This document shows, piece after piece, positions 1 through 8,402 of a stretch of 42,782 nt of DNA. Each line of letters starts with the position of its first letter. Position 1 is the first letter of the stretch. This DNA is from Pararhodobacter sp. Lineage in GTDB: Bacteria; Pseudomonadota; Alphaproteobacteria; Rhodobacterales; Rhodobacteraceae. The translations under genes were made by a program, and so were the position numbers. The notes under the pieces are model-generated. The model worked only from the letters and a program-made list of their open reading frames with translations. It made no database searches and was not told the origin of the DNA. The stretch is from the NCBI GenBank assembly GCA_020832545.1, contig JAFIEK010000034.1, positions 1 through 42,782 on the forward strand. The letters run 5' to 3'.

Positions 1-147
1 CCTCTTGGCCTGGCGGCCAATTCACCCCCCTGGATATTTCTGAGTAGATGAATGGTCATGAGAGGCGAATGGACTGAGCGGGCGGCCAGGGCGGGCTGGA
101 GCATGGATCGGAGCCGGAAGCCGGTTGCGCGCCTTGAAAATGTTGCT
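1..147. other. Non-coding left edge, downstream of soxZ
   Basis: This stretch lies downstream of the minus-strand soxZ stop codon. I see no convincing gene, no hairpin followed by a T-run, and no recognisable RNA gene. The plus-strand open frame that starts near position 52 runs antisense through soxZ and looks like a shadow of it. Any further sox genes would lie to the left of the window. Confidence 0.5.
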
Positions 148-480
148 CTAAGTGACCTCGATGCTGGCGCTTTCGCGGTAGATCGCGCCATTGTCGTCAT
201 ACCATTCAAAGTAAAACCGGCCCGATGCCGGAACGCGGGCATCGAATTCCAGATAGGGATTGGCGCTGATACTGGGGCCGATATCCATATCCAGCACCTT
301 CTGATCGTTGAAGGTACACAGGAAGCGGTGGATGATGTGGCGCGGCACCACCGCGCCATCCGGCCCGACCCGTGAGCCGTTCTCCATCGGATGGGTGATC
401 AGCGCGCGGATCTGCACAACTTCGTCCCGGGCGGCCTGTGACGGAACGCGAAGGCGGGGGCGGGCGTCAATTTCGTTCAT
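148..480 (-). CDS. soxZ: SoxZ, thiosulfate-oxidation carrier subunit
   Basis: SoxZ is the small beta-sandwich partner of SoxY. Together they form the periplasmic SoxYZ carrier that holds the sulfur intermediate during thiosulfate oxidation. The 110-residue product shows the family signature: a HPMENG stretch, then PRHIIHRF, then an immunoglobulin-like end with FYFEWYDDNGA. There is no signal peptide, as expected, since SoxZ is co-exported with Tat-dependent SoxY. I chose the ATG at 480 because an AAAGGACG ribosome site sits just upstream; a longer frame up to 549 would overlap soxY and adds residues unlike the family. The gap to soxY is 19 bases, so the two are surely cotranscribed. No other sox gene is visible in the window. 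Confidence 0.9.
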   Translation of the reverse strand: MNEIDARPRLRVPSQAARDEVVQIRALITHPMENGSRVGPDGAVVPRHIIHRFLCTFNDQKVLDMDIGPSISANPYLEFDARVPASGRFYFEWYDDNGAIYRESASIEVT

Positions 481-499
481 GGCTTCGTCCTTTCGCGAT

Positions 500-922
500 T
501 CAGGTGCAGCCACCGAGCGTGACACTGACGTGCGCGCGGGCCTCGGCAAAACTGCCGTCCTCCATCCGCGCCAGCGCGATCACCTCCTGGCTCTCAGCCA
601 GCCGTATCCGCGTGCTGACCCGGTGGCTGCCCGACAGCGGGCCAAAGGTGAAGGTGCAGATCACCGGTGTGGGATTGGCGAGCGCCAGCACACGGATACT
701 GACCGCCCCGGGGCATTCAACACTGATGGTCACCGAGGCTCCGTTTTCGGCGACCGACGGCGCATCCATCGTCAGAGGCCCGCTCACAGTTTCGGCCCCG
801 CCGGTGAAACGCGCGATCAAATCGTCGTCTTGTGCCGCGTCTGCACCGCCCGGCACCGGGAGCATGGCAATCGCCGCGCCCGCCATCCCCAGGGTCAAGG
901 TCCGCCGCCGTGAAAGTCGCAT
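500..922 (-). CDS. soxY: SoxY, sulfur carrier subunit with GGCT C terminus
   Basis: SoxY carries the sulfur substrate covalently on a cysteine in a flexible C-terminal arm, which visits SoxXA, SoxB and SoxCD. The 140-residue product begins with a Tat signal peptide (twin Arg in SRRRTLTLG, a hydrophobic stretch, then an Ala-rich cleavage region near residue 29). The body matches SoxY, including the PTPVICTFTFGP segment. The ATG at 922 is preceded by GGAGGG. The odd point is the tail: it ends GGCT with Cys139 second from the end, whereas most SoxY proteins end GGCGG. The reading at 500-517 is unambiguous (TGA directly after the Thr codon). The carrier Cys is kept, but the arm is shorter by one residue and bulkier at its tip. 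Confidence 0.88.
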   Translation of the reverse strand: MRLSRRRTLTLGMAGAAIAMLPVPGGADAAQDDDLIARFTGGAETVSGPLTMDAPSVAENGASVTISVECPGAVSIRVLALANPTPVICTFTFGPLSGSHRVSTRIRLAESQEVIALARMEDGSFAEARAHVSVTLGGCT

Positions 923-1135
923 ATGCCCTCCGATCTTGTGCCCCTGTCGGCATCGCCAGACAGATGCTTTGCAATAAAATAGTGCGCAACAGGGGCTGCG
1001 CAAAGGCCGCTTACGGCAAAAAGCAGCAGTGCACCCGCCTTGAGAGGCAGAAAACGCCCTTGAGTCAGTCAGGCTTTCAGCAATTCAGGGTTTTCCCGGA
1101 TTGGCGAGTTGCGCGAATGTGATGCCCGCTGCTGT
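923..1135. other. Intergenic region upstream of soxY
   Basis: This 213-base gap lies between the stop of the MscS-type gene and soxY, both on the minus strand. It contains the strong soxY ribosome site directly next to position 923. I see no clear intrinsic terminator for the channel gene and no convincing sigma-70 promoter, so read-through from the channel gene into soxYZ cannot be excluded. No gene or RNA is evident. Confidence 0.4.
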
Positions 1136-3520
1136 TTATTCATCCTCAGCCTCGCTGTTTGTGGGCAACTGGCGTTCGATTGCGGCAGCGCGGTCACGTG
1201 GGGATTCAGTATCGGCGGAGGGCGCTTGCACGCCATCCTGCGCGGCACCCTCGGTTGCAGCACCGGCGGTCGCAGCCGCCTCACCTGCGACGGCACCGGT
1301 AATTGCGGGTCTGTGGTCAGCAGGCCCGCTTCGCCGCAGGTTCAGGGGTGGGGCACTTCCGTCCTTGTCCTGTCCCATGTAGACGGTCATGTGCGGGAAG
1401 GGGATTTCCACACCAGCCTCGTCCAGAACCTCCTTGATGATCTCGTTGAAGGCGCGGCCCACAGCCCATTGCATACCCGGTCTGGTCTTGATCCGGCCCC
1501 GCACCATCACTGCAGAATCCCCCAGTGCCGTAACCCCCTGAATATCCAGCGGCTCAAGGACTTCATCGCCCAACTCGCCCGCCATGAGGATGTCGGACGC
1601 CTTCATCATGAGGGCCTTCACCTCGGTGACATTCTCGCGGTAGGCCACGCCCACTTCCGCCACATGATAGGCAAAGCCTTTCATGAAGTTCGATACCATA
1701 TCGACCGACGAGAAGGGTATCAGGTGATAGGTTCCCGACAAATCGCGCAGCCCGACCGAGCGGATCGTCAGTTTTTCGACCACGCCGGTTGTGCCGCCTG
1801 CTGTGACCACATCGCCCTCGTTCATGGCGTTTTCAAACTGGATGAAGGCGCCGGTGATGATGTCCTGTACCAGCTTCTGTGCACCAAAGCCGATGGCCAG
1901 GCCCAGCACCCCGGCACCGGCCAGCAAGGGAGCGATATTCACCCCAAGTTCCGACAGCGTCAGCATGGTGGCGATTATGATCAGCGCAACAGTGAAGGCA
2001 TTGCGAAACAGCGCCAGCAGCGTACGCTCGCGCACCGTGGGGATGGAGCCGACGACCGGGTTCAGCCGATACTCGATGAAGCTGGACACCGCCAGCCAGA
2101 TCGCCATCGCGATCAGTATCACCAACGCCGCCGAGATCAGCCGCCCCAGAAGATTGCGGCCGAATTCGGTGGCCACCCAGCCCAGGAAATCCATCACCTG
2201 CCAGGCCTGCGCAATGGCGATGACAACCGCAACCGCGACGATGATACGCACCACCTTCAGTATCGTAGGCACGAAGGCGTTAAGGCGCTCTTCCAGCAAT
2301 GGCAAGTTGCGGCGCACATCCTCCGGCAAACGCATGCCGCCGACGATCGCGCGCGAAATCAAGGCCATGATGGCAATGCCGACCACCACGGCGATCACCG
2401 AATGCAGGGTGGAGCGCAACATGAACGGCAGCGCTTCGGCCGGGCGGGTGGTCCAGACGGTGAAAAGCGCCACCAGATAGGCTATCGCCAGCCAGTGCCA
2501 GAAGCCTGCGAAAAACGCCTCCACCCGGCCAATCAGATCATTAGGCATGCGTTCATGGCGTGCACGCAGCGCCCGGGCGACGGGGGCGCGGTTTTGCAGG
2601 ACGATCAGGATGGCGATCAAAAGAGCGGTGAGCGCGATCAGCACACCAAGACTGTGGCCGACCCCAAAACTGACTGCGGCGTTCACAATCGGAACTACCA
2701 GCAGCAGGCCATAGCCCAACAGACTGATCAGGCGCGAGGACCAGAAGTACCAGTAGGCAGCCGTTTCACTGCTCATTGGCACCAGACGGAGGGACGCAAA
2801 CCGCGGCGACAGCGCGGCGCGCAACACCACCTTGCCGATTTCTACCAGAAGGAAGGCGTTCAGAAACAGGCTCTGGCGGAAATCCATGCTGCCCGCCTCA
2901 CCCATGATCAAGGCGAAGGCATAGCCGCCCTGCCATGCCAGCAAAATGATCGCCGTATCAATCAGGCTGGCCCCGGTGATCTGCGCCAGAACCATCGGCC
3001 AGCCTGCGCCATGCGCGCGCCGGCCCATACGGTCAAACACCCGTGTACCAATGGCGCGCAGCACCCAAAACAGGACAATCGTCACCGCGCCGACCAGAAC
3101 CAGCGACATGAAGGCATCGCCGATTTCGGTCCAGTTAACAGCGGGGCCACCTGCGAAGGCACCAAACAGAAGTTGCGTGGCGCCGATCAGTTCGAAGCCG
3201 ATCGAGGTGATCCCCTCGGCGGTGCCACGGGTGTATTCGGCGATGGTGCGCGCCAAAGACATCTCGGACGGGGGCGCGGCGGCATCAGTTGGGGCCGTCG
3301 TCGCGGTGGTGGTTTCTGTGGTGGCTTCAGCGGCAGCGGATTCGAGCTGCCGGATCAGCGCCTCGCGGGCGATATCGTCGCGCAGGATGTCCACCAACGT
3401 GGCAGCAGCGCCCTGATCACTGGCAGCGCTGGCGTTCTCAGGCGCGGCGGGGAAAAGCGATTGCGCCTGCGCGGGCAACGCAAGCACGAGCCAGACAAGC
3501 AGTAGTCGAAAAAGTGCCAA
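1136..3520 (-). CDS. Large MscS-family mechanosensitive ion channel
   Basis: This inner-membrane channel would release solutes under hypo-osmotic stress. The 794-residue product has a signal peptide (MALFRLLLVWLVLALPAQA), a periplasmic Ala-rich part, many transmembrane helices, and then the MscS core: the Gly/Ala-rich pore helix GAGVLGLAIGFGAQKLVQD followed by the beta domain (ENAMNEGDVV, LIPFSSVDMV). The size and layout resemble the YbiO branch rather than the small MscS. The C-terminal tail after about residue 720 is Ala/Glu-rich and probably disordered. I chose the TTG at 3520 because AAGGGGCGG lies six bases upstream and it gives a clean signal peptide. An upstream extension to 3658 would overlap the next gene and adds a charged non-signal segment; a GTG at 3544 is an alternative. 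Confidence 0.85.
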   Translation of the reverse strand: MALFRLLLVWLVLALPAQAQSLFPAAPENASAASDQGAAATLVDILRDDIAREALIRQLESAAAEATTETTTATTAPTDAAAPPSEMSLARTIAEYTRGTAEGITSIGFELIGATQLLFGAFAGGPAVNWTEIGDAFMSLVLVGAVTIVLFWVLRAIGTRVFDRMGRRAHGAGWPMVLAQITGASLIDTAIILLAWQGGYAFALIMGEAGSMDFRQSLFLNAFLLVEIGKVVLRAALSPRFASLRLVPMSSETAAYWYFWSSRLISLLGYGLLLVVPIVNAAVSFGVGHSLGVLIALTALLIAILIVLQNRAPVARALRARHERMPNDLIGRVEAFFAGFWHWLAIAYLVALFTVWTTRPAEALPFMLRSTLHSVIAVVVGIAIMALISRAIVGGMRLPEDVRRNLPLLEERLNAFVPTILKVVRIIVAVAVVIAIAQAWQVMDFLGWVATEFGRNLLGRLISAALVILIAMAIWLAVSSFIEYRLNPVVGSIPTVRERTLLALFRNAFTVALIIIATMLTLSELGVNIAPLLAGAGVLGLAIGFGAQKLVQDIITGAFIQFENAMNEGDVVTAGGTTGVVEKLTIRSVGLRDLSGTYHLIPFSSVDMVSNFMKGFAYHVAEVGVAYRENVTEVKALMMKASDILMAGELGDEVLEPLDIQGVTALGDSAVMVRGRIKTRPGMQWAVGRAFNEIIKEVLDEAGVEIPFPHMTVYMGQDKDGSAPPLNLRRSGPADHRPAITGAVAGEAAATAGAATEGAAQDGVQAPSADTESPRDRAAAIERQLPTNSEAEDE

Positions 3521-3612
3521 GAATTCCGCCCCTTGCGTTTCCACCAACGACCAATAATAGCTCTCGTTGGCCAAAGGTAAACCTCTGCGCACGGCAGAGG
3601 TCAGACCGGGGG

Positions 3613-4332
3613 TCAGATCTCGATTTTCTGGAACGCATCGCGCAGCGCGTTTGACCATGCGTCAGACATGGCGCGGAAAGCCGGGTCGCCCGCCTCGATC
3701 CGGCGATGCAGGTTGATCCGGCAGGCATCGCGCTCGATCACGCACAGATCCAGCGGCATGCCGACCGACAGGTTGGAGCGCAAGGTGGAATCCATAGACA
3801 GCAGGACCGCCTTTTGCGCATCGGCCAGGGACGTATCAGGCCGCACCACGCGGTCCAGTATGGGCTTGCCGTATTTGTGTTCGCCGATCTGCAGGAAGGG
3901 CGTGTCCTCAGTGGCTTCGATGAAATTGCCCTCCTGATAGATCAGAAAGAGCCGCATTTCGCCGTCGCGTCGCTGCCCGGCCACGATCATGCTGGCCGAA
4001 GCGCCCTGCTTCATCACCGCAAGCTTGTCATCAATGTCGCCGCGCACTTCAGCCAAGGTGTTGCCCACGATCTGCGCCACCTGCAACATGGTATGGGCAT
4101 GCATGATCGACCGGCCCTCGTCGCCGATCTCGATCGCTTCGCGCAGGCGGGCGATTGTGGTCTGCGTGACCGACAGGCTGCCCGCCGTCAGAATCGCAAT
4201 AACCCGCTCGCCCGGTTCTTCGAACAAAACCATCTTGCGATAGATGGAAATGTTGTCGATCCCGGCATTGGTGCGGGTATCGGACAGAAGCACGATGCCT
4301 GCTTTCAGAAGCAGGCCCACACAATAGGTCAT
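3613..4332 (-). CDS. anbu: Anbu, bacterial proteasome-like subunit
   Basis: Anbu (ancestral beta subunit) belongs to the N-terminal-nucleophile hydrolase family with HslV and the 20S proteasome beta subunits. The 239-residue product starts MTYCVGLLL, so removing Met would expose Thr2 as the candidate nucleophile. It continues with LLSDTRTNAGIDNIS, the Anbu hallmark, and with the Gly-rich proteasome fold (ILTAGSLSVTQT). Published Anbu structures form open, washer-like rings rather than closed chambers, and no agreed substrate or unfoldase is known. The three genes upstream encode a transglutaminase-like protease, an alpha-E protein and a permuted ATP-grasp, which is the typical Anbu neighbourhood. 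The gap to the transglutaminase gene is 32 bases. Identity is firm; function is not. Confidence 0.93.
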   Translation of the reverse strand: MTYCVGLLLKAGIVLLSDTRTNAGIDNISIYRKMVLFEEPGERVIAILTAGSLSVTQTTIARLREAIEIGDEGRSIMHAHTMLQVAQIVGNTLAEVRGDIDDKLAVMKQGASASMIVAGQRRDGEMRLFLIYQEGNFIEATEDTPFLQIGEHKYGKPILDRVVRPDTSLADAQKAVLLSMDSTLRSNLSVGMPLDLCVIERDACRINLHRRIEAGDPAFRAMSDAWSNALRDAFQKIEI

Positions 4333-4364
4333 GAAGGGACTCGCAATGCCATACTCCGCGCACG

Positions 4365-5171
4365 TTATTGCTGCTGCGCGACCACCGCAACCATGACATC
4401 AAGATGTTCAGCACCATTCCCGCGCGCAATGCCGCGAATTGGGGCTGCGTCGCGGGCATCCAGCCCCGATCCAAGGCGGATGTAGCGCTCGTCCGGGCAG
4501 CAGCGGTTGGCAGGGTCAAAGCCCACCCATCCCAGACCCTCGACATGCACCTCAGCCCAGGCGTGCGCCGCCTCGTGCCCCTGCCCATCGGAATCGCTGT
4601 GCAGATAGCCGGACACATACCGCGCCGGCATGCCGCGCAGCCGCGCACAGGCGATCAGGGCATGGGCATGGTCCTGGCAAACCCCTTCGCCCAGCGCCAG
4701 CGCCTCGGCGGCGGTGGTATGAGCATGGGTGACGCCAGGACGATAGGCGATGGCCTCGCCCACGGCCGCAGCCAGCGCATGGGCAAGCGCCAAACCATCT
4801 GCGCCCGAGGCACTGGCCGCCAGATCGCTCAGCGCGATATCGGGCACGGTCGGCAACGTGTCGCGCAGATAGACGGCGGGGGCTACCAGCTCGCGGTGCC
4901 CGCGCAGCACGCCCGCCAGATCGGAGGTCTGGATAGTGCCACTGACCGTAACTGTAATCTTCGAAATAGGGCCCGGGATGGTCCAGCCCTGAACCCAGTC
5001 GCCTGCGCCATCGCGGAACTCACCGCCCTGCTGCCCGCCGCTGACCCGAACCTCCCAGGTTTCCACCTGCTGCCCGTCAAAACGCGCAGGTGTCAGGCGG
5101 TGGCTCTGAACCACGCCGCGAACCGGTTTATCATAGCGGTAGATGCTTTCATGCTGAACCGTCAGCCTCAT
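4365..5171 (-). CDS. Transglutaminase-like cysteine protease of the Anbu cluster
   Basis: The 268-residue protein has a bacterial transglutaminase N-terminal beta domain (residues 1-80, beginning MRLTVQHESIYRYDKPV) and then a papain-like transglutaminase core. The catalytic triad is visible: Cys165 in GEGVCQDHAHA, His203 in AAHAWAEVHV and Asp219 in VGFDPANRC. Bacterial members usually act as peptidases or amidases rather than cross-linkers. No signal peptide is present, so a cytoplasmic site is likely. The start ATG overlaps the stop of the alpha-E gene by four bases (ATGA), a sign of translational coupling. With that gene, the ATP-grasp gene and Anbu it forms a conserved group proposed to make and trim a peptide or peptide conjugate, but the product is unknown. 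Confidence 0.9.
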   Translation of the reverse strand: MRLTVQHESIYRYDKPVRGVVQSHRLTPARFDGQQVETWEVRVSGGQQGGEFRDGAGDWVQGWTIPGPISKITVTVSGTIQTSDLAGVLRGHRELVAPAVYLRDTLPTVPDIALSDLAASASGADGLALAHALAAAVGEAIAYRPGVTHAHTTAAEALALGEGVCQDHAHALIACARLRGMPARYVSGYLHSDSDGQGHEAAHAWAEVHVEGLGWVGFDPANRCCPDERYIRLGSGLDARDAAPIRGIARGNGAEHLDVMVAVVAQQQ

Positions 5172-6121
5172 CTCTGATCCCCGCTCAGGTAACTGTCCCC
5201 GATCCGCATTCCCAATGTTGAGACATCGCGGATAAAACGGGTGAGAAATTCATGAAGGCCTTCGTCGAATATCAACTCGGTGTTGGTCTCCGCCAGTTCG
5301 GCAAGCAGGGATCGCACTGCACCCTGCGCCGGGGTCGAGCGCCCGTACCCGCGCGCGAGCCGGTCCAGATGGTGGTTCGCCCCCTCAATACAACTGATAA
5401 GCGCGCGCGGGCACTGACGATTGAGGGTCAGGAAATGCGCGATCTTTGCGGCCGTCACCTCGCCGCCATAGGCCCAGTGAAAGGCGCGGTGCACCGAGAG
5501 CGCGCGTAAAAGCGTGGTCCACTGATAGTTGTCAAGGCCCGAGCCCACAAGGTCGATCCTCGGCAGCAGGACGTAGTATTTCACATCCAGAAGCCGCGCG
5601 GTGTTGTCGGCGCGCTCCAGATGATAGCCGATGTTGAGGAAATCATAGCCGTCATTGCGCAACTGCGTTGCGTCGATCGCGCCACGCACCAGCGCGGTTG
5701 CGCGCATGGTCCAGTCGGTCAGACGGGTAAGCGTCAGTTCGCTGCGCGGCAGGCGTTCGAGCGCGCGCAATTCCTGAAAGCTGGTGTTGAGCGCATCCCA
5801 GACCTGCGTGGTCAGCGCGGTGCGCACGATACGCCCGTTTTCACGTGCGCGCGTGATGCAGTTAGCGACCGAAAAGGGGTTGTCGTGGTCGAAGAACAGA
5901 TGGCTCTCCAGATTGCGCTGGACGGCATCGCCATATCGACGCTTGAAGGCATCGGCGGTGCCGGCGGCCAGCAACAGGGCGTCCCACTCGTTGCGGTTTC
6001 CCTGCCCCACATTGGGCAAAAGCGCGATCCGCCCGCCCACCTCAAGGAACCGCGCGGCAGTCTCGGCCCGCTCCATATAGCGGGCGAGCCAGTAGAGGTT
6101 GTCTGCGGTGCGGCTCAACAT
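5168..6121 (-). CDS. Alpha-E domain protein of the Anbu cluster
   Basis: This all-helical protein belongs to the alpha-E (formerly DUF403) family. The 317-residue product starts with the typical MLSRTADNLYWLARYMERAE. It continues with an Arg- and Glu-rich helical array including the repeated pattern YHLERADNTARLLDVKYY. The family is found almost only beside permuted ATP-grasp and transglutaminase-like genes. Comparative work suggested a role in peptide-conjugate synthesis, but no activity is proven. I chose the ATG at 6121, preceded by GAGGG, over a TTG six bases earlier because this is where family members start. The stop overlaps the transglutaminase start by four bases. Confidence 0.9.
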   Translation of the reverse strand: MLSRTADNLYWLARYMERAETAARFLEVGGRIALLPNVGQGNRNEWDALLLAAGTADAFKRRYGDAVQRNLESHLFFDHDNPFSVANCITRARENGRIVRTALTTQVWDALNTSFQELRALERLPRSELTLTRLTDWTMRATALVRGAIDATQLRNDGYDFLNIGYHLERADNTARLLDVKYYVLLPRIDLVGSGLDNYQWTTLLRALSVHRAFHWAYGGEVTAAKIAHFLTLNRQCPRALISCIEGANHHLDRLARGYGRSTPAQGAVRSLLAELAETNTELIFDEGLHEFLTRFIRDVSTLGMRIGDSYLSGDQR

Positions 6122-6212
6122 GGGCAAACCCTCGCTTCAGGGCGCCCCGCGAGAAGGGCCCTCAAAGGCCCGTGCTGGTACGCCCGCAACACCCCTATGC
6201 CGCTTGCCTTCT

Positions 6213-7625
6213 TCATTCTGCCAACACCCAGGTATCCTTTACCCCCCCGCCCTGTGACGAGTTCACCACCAGCGAGCCCTCGGTCAGTGCCACCCGCGTC
6301 AGCCCGCCCGGCACCAGTTCGATCCGCTCGCCCACAAGGCAATAGGGCCTCAGGTCCACATGGCGTGGCGCGACCCCCTGATCAACAAAGGTGGGCACAG
6401 TCGACAGCGCCAGTGTGGGTTGGGCGATGTAGTTGTCAGGGTCCGCCGTGATCTTTGCCCGGAACGCTGCGATCTGCTCTTTTGTGGCCATCGGCCCCAC
6501 CAGCATCCCGTAGCCGCCCGAGCCGTGAACCTCTTTCACCACCAGTTCGCCCAGATTTTCCTGCACATACTTCAATTCATCCGGCCTTGCGCATTGCCAG
6601 GTGGGCACGTTCTTCAAGATCGGCTCCTCGCCCAGATAGAACCGTACCATATCCGGCACATAGGTATAGACCGCCTTGTCATCGGCCACGCCCGCCCCCG
6701 GTGCCGAGCAGATGCTGACCCCACCCGCGCGGTAGATATCCATCAACCCCGGAACGCCCAGCATGCTGTCGGGCCGAAAGCACAGCGGGTCCAGATAAGC
6801 ATCATCGACCCGGCGATAGATCACATCCACCCGCCTTGGCCCCTCGGTGGTGCGCATCCAGACGAATTCACCTTCAACAAACAGATCCTGCCCTTCAACC
6901 AGTTCCACCCCCATCAGATCGGCCAAAAACGAATGCTCATAATAAGCCGAGTTGAAATGCCCCGGCGTCAGGATCACCACACAGGGCTCGCGGTCGCATT
7001 TCGCCGGCGCGACCGAAGCCAGTGTCCGGCGCAGCAGCGCAGGGTAATTTTCCACCGGCTCGATCCGGTTTCTGTGAAACAGTTCCGGGAACATCCGCAT
7101 CATGATCTCACGGTTCTCCAGCATATAGCTGACCCCGGACGGTGTGCGGCAATTGTCTTCAAGCACGAAGAAATCATCGGGCCCGGTACGCACCAGATCG
7201 ATCCCCACGATATGACTGTAGACCCCTTTCGGCGGTGTGATGCCGACAACCGCTTTCTCAAAAGCGTCATTGCGCCAGACCAGATGCCCGGGAATGCGAC
7301 CGGCCTTGATGATCTCGGCGCGGCCATAGACATCGGCCAGAAAGGCGTTGAGCGCGCGTGCGCGCTGCTTGATCCCGCGCTCCAGCCGGTGCCATTCCAA
7401 CGCCGAAAAAACACGCGGGAACATGTCAAAGGGGATCAGCCGGTCAGGGTCACCCCCCTCGCCGTACACAGCGAATGTAATGCCTATCCGGCGAAACAGC
7501 TCTTCGGCCTCGGCCTGTTTGAGGCTGCGCAGCTCGGTCGGCATGGTGGCGACCCAGTCTTCCAGCCGCGCATAGGGCGGGCGCACCGCATCAGATTGAA
7601 ACATCTCGTTGAAGAACTTCGACAT
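6213..7625 (-). CDS. Circularly permuted type 2 ATP-grasp protein
   Basis: This ATP-grasp ligase has rearranged subdomains (DUF404/DUF407 family). Such enzymes are expected to activate a carboxylate as acyl phosphate and join it to an amine, as in peptide or glutathione-like bond formation. The 470-residue product has the family landmarks: GITFAVYGEGGDPDRLIPFD near residue 50, VLEDNCRTPSGVSYMLENR near 160, PGHFNSAYYEHSFLA near 225, and KEVHGSGGYGMLVGP in the nucleotide-binding C-terminal half. It is the first gene of the Anbu group. A 91-base spacer separates it from the alpha-E start and contains a possible small frame (see findings). The substrate is unknown. Confidence 0.92.
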   Translation of the reverse strand: MSKFFNEMFQSDAVRPPYARLEDWVATMPTELRSLKQAEAEELFRRIGITFAVYGEGGDPDRLIPFDMFPRVFSALEWHRLERGIKQRARALNAFLADVYGRAEIIKAGRIPGHLVWRNDAFEKAVVGITPPKGVYSHIVGIDLVRTGPDDFFVLEDNCRTPSGVSYMLENREIMMRMFPELFHRNRIEPVENYPALLRRTLASVAPAKCDREPCVVILTPGHFNSAYYEHSFLADLMGVELVEGQDLFVEGEFVWMRTTEGPRRVDVIYRRVDDAYLDPLCFRPDSMLGVPGLMDIYRAGGVSICSAPGAGVADDKAVYTYVPDMVRFYLGEEPILKNVPTWQCARPDELKYVQENLGELVVKEVHGSGGYGMLVGPMATKEQIAAFRAKITADPDNYIAQPTLALSTVPTFVDQGVAPRHVDLRPYCLVGERIELVPGGLTRVALTEGSLVVNSSQGGGVKDTWVLAE

Positions 7626-7757
7626 TCACCCACCCTGCTGACTTCACCCCAACTTCACCCGATTTGCGCAGAAAGAAAAAGTCCGTCGTCTGAAAAAGCA
7701 GCTTTCCCGGTCATTTCTGCGTGATTTCCGTTCCTTTGCACAATAATCAGGCGCTCT

Positions 7758-8402
7758 TTAGGTCAGAAATCCACGCTCAACCGCGCTTTCCAGCCGGTCC
7801 ACGGCCAGCGCCAGCTTCTCGTCGATGATATGCAGATACTCCGTCCAATCCGAAACTTGCCTGATCTCATGCACACCATCTGAAATGCCGCGCAAGGCAA
7901 CCAGCGGCACATCTGCCTTCTGACAGGCGCGCAGCACCGCGTAGGTTTCCATGTCCACCATATCCTCGCGTATACCCTCATAGCCCGCGCCCGACACGAT
8001 ATTGGCCCCGGTTGACAGGCTGGCCTGCGCCAACCCCTCAATGCGGTGCGCCAGTTCCACAACTGGCGGCAGGTCCAAAAACGGGGTTTGCCCACGCGCA
8101 AAGCCCAGCGCGCTGGCATCCATGTCACGGTAGGCCACGCTTTGGGCCTGATAGATGCCGCATTGCTCCAGCCGCGCCGAGCCAGCCGAACCCAGCGAGA
8201 CCACCAGATCCGCCGCCGCCCCTGCCCCTTCCAGCGACGCCAGCGCCCCGGCCACGCCCACCGCCGCCTCAACCGGCCCCACGCCGGTGAACAGTGGGCG
8301 GAACCGGGCGCGCAGATGGGAGCCATATTCAGCCTCGACCGCCATCACAAAGACGACACGCTTTCCGGCAATCATTTCGACAGGCGGATCGTAGCTGCGC
8401 AT
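7758..8402 (-). CDS. 5'-methylthioadenosine/S-adenosylhomocysteine nucleosidase-like protein
   Basis: This is a member of the PNP/UDP phosphorylase fold that splits the N-glycosidic bond of methylthioadenosine or S-adenosylhomocysteine. The 214-residue sequence has the nucleoside-binding patch VSLGSAGSA near residue 70, the ribose-binding VDMETYAVLRAC near 150 (Met and Glu in the usual places), and the catalytic Asp in LRGISDG near 175. It is slightly shorter than E. coli MtnN (about 230 residues). The start may be the ATG at 8402 or an in-frame ATG nine codons later that fits the family better; I kept the longer form. It lies upstream of the Anbu set on the same strand with a 132-base gap, so cotranscription is uncertain. 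Exact substrate preference is an inference. Confidence 0.8.
   Translation of the reverse strand: MRSYDPPVEMIAGKRVVFVMAVEAEYGSHLRARFRPLFTGVGPVEAAVGVAGALASLEGAGAAADLVVSLGSAGSARLEQCGIYQAQSVAYRDMDASALGFARGQTPFLDLPPVVELAHRIEGLAQASLSTGANIVSGAGYEGIREDMVDMETYAVLRACQKADVPLVALRGISDGVHEIRQVSDWTEYLHIIDEKLALAVDRLESAVERGFLT

Noticed and set aside
1109-3505. A 798-codon plus-strand open frame
   Set aside because: It is exactly antisense to the MscS-type channel gene, is rich in His, Gln, Asp and Arg as shadow frames in GC-rich DNA are, and has no recognisable domain.
3521-3658. Longer MscS-type protein starting at 3658
   Set aside because: It would overlap the Anbu gene by 46 bases and put a charged segment before the signal peptide; the TTG at 3520 has a good ribosome site.
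6360-7724. A 454-codon plus-strand open frame
   Set aside because: It is antisense to the ATP-grasp gene, which has clear family motifs; the plus-strand product has none.
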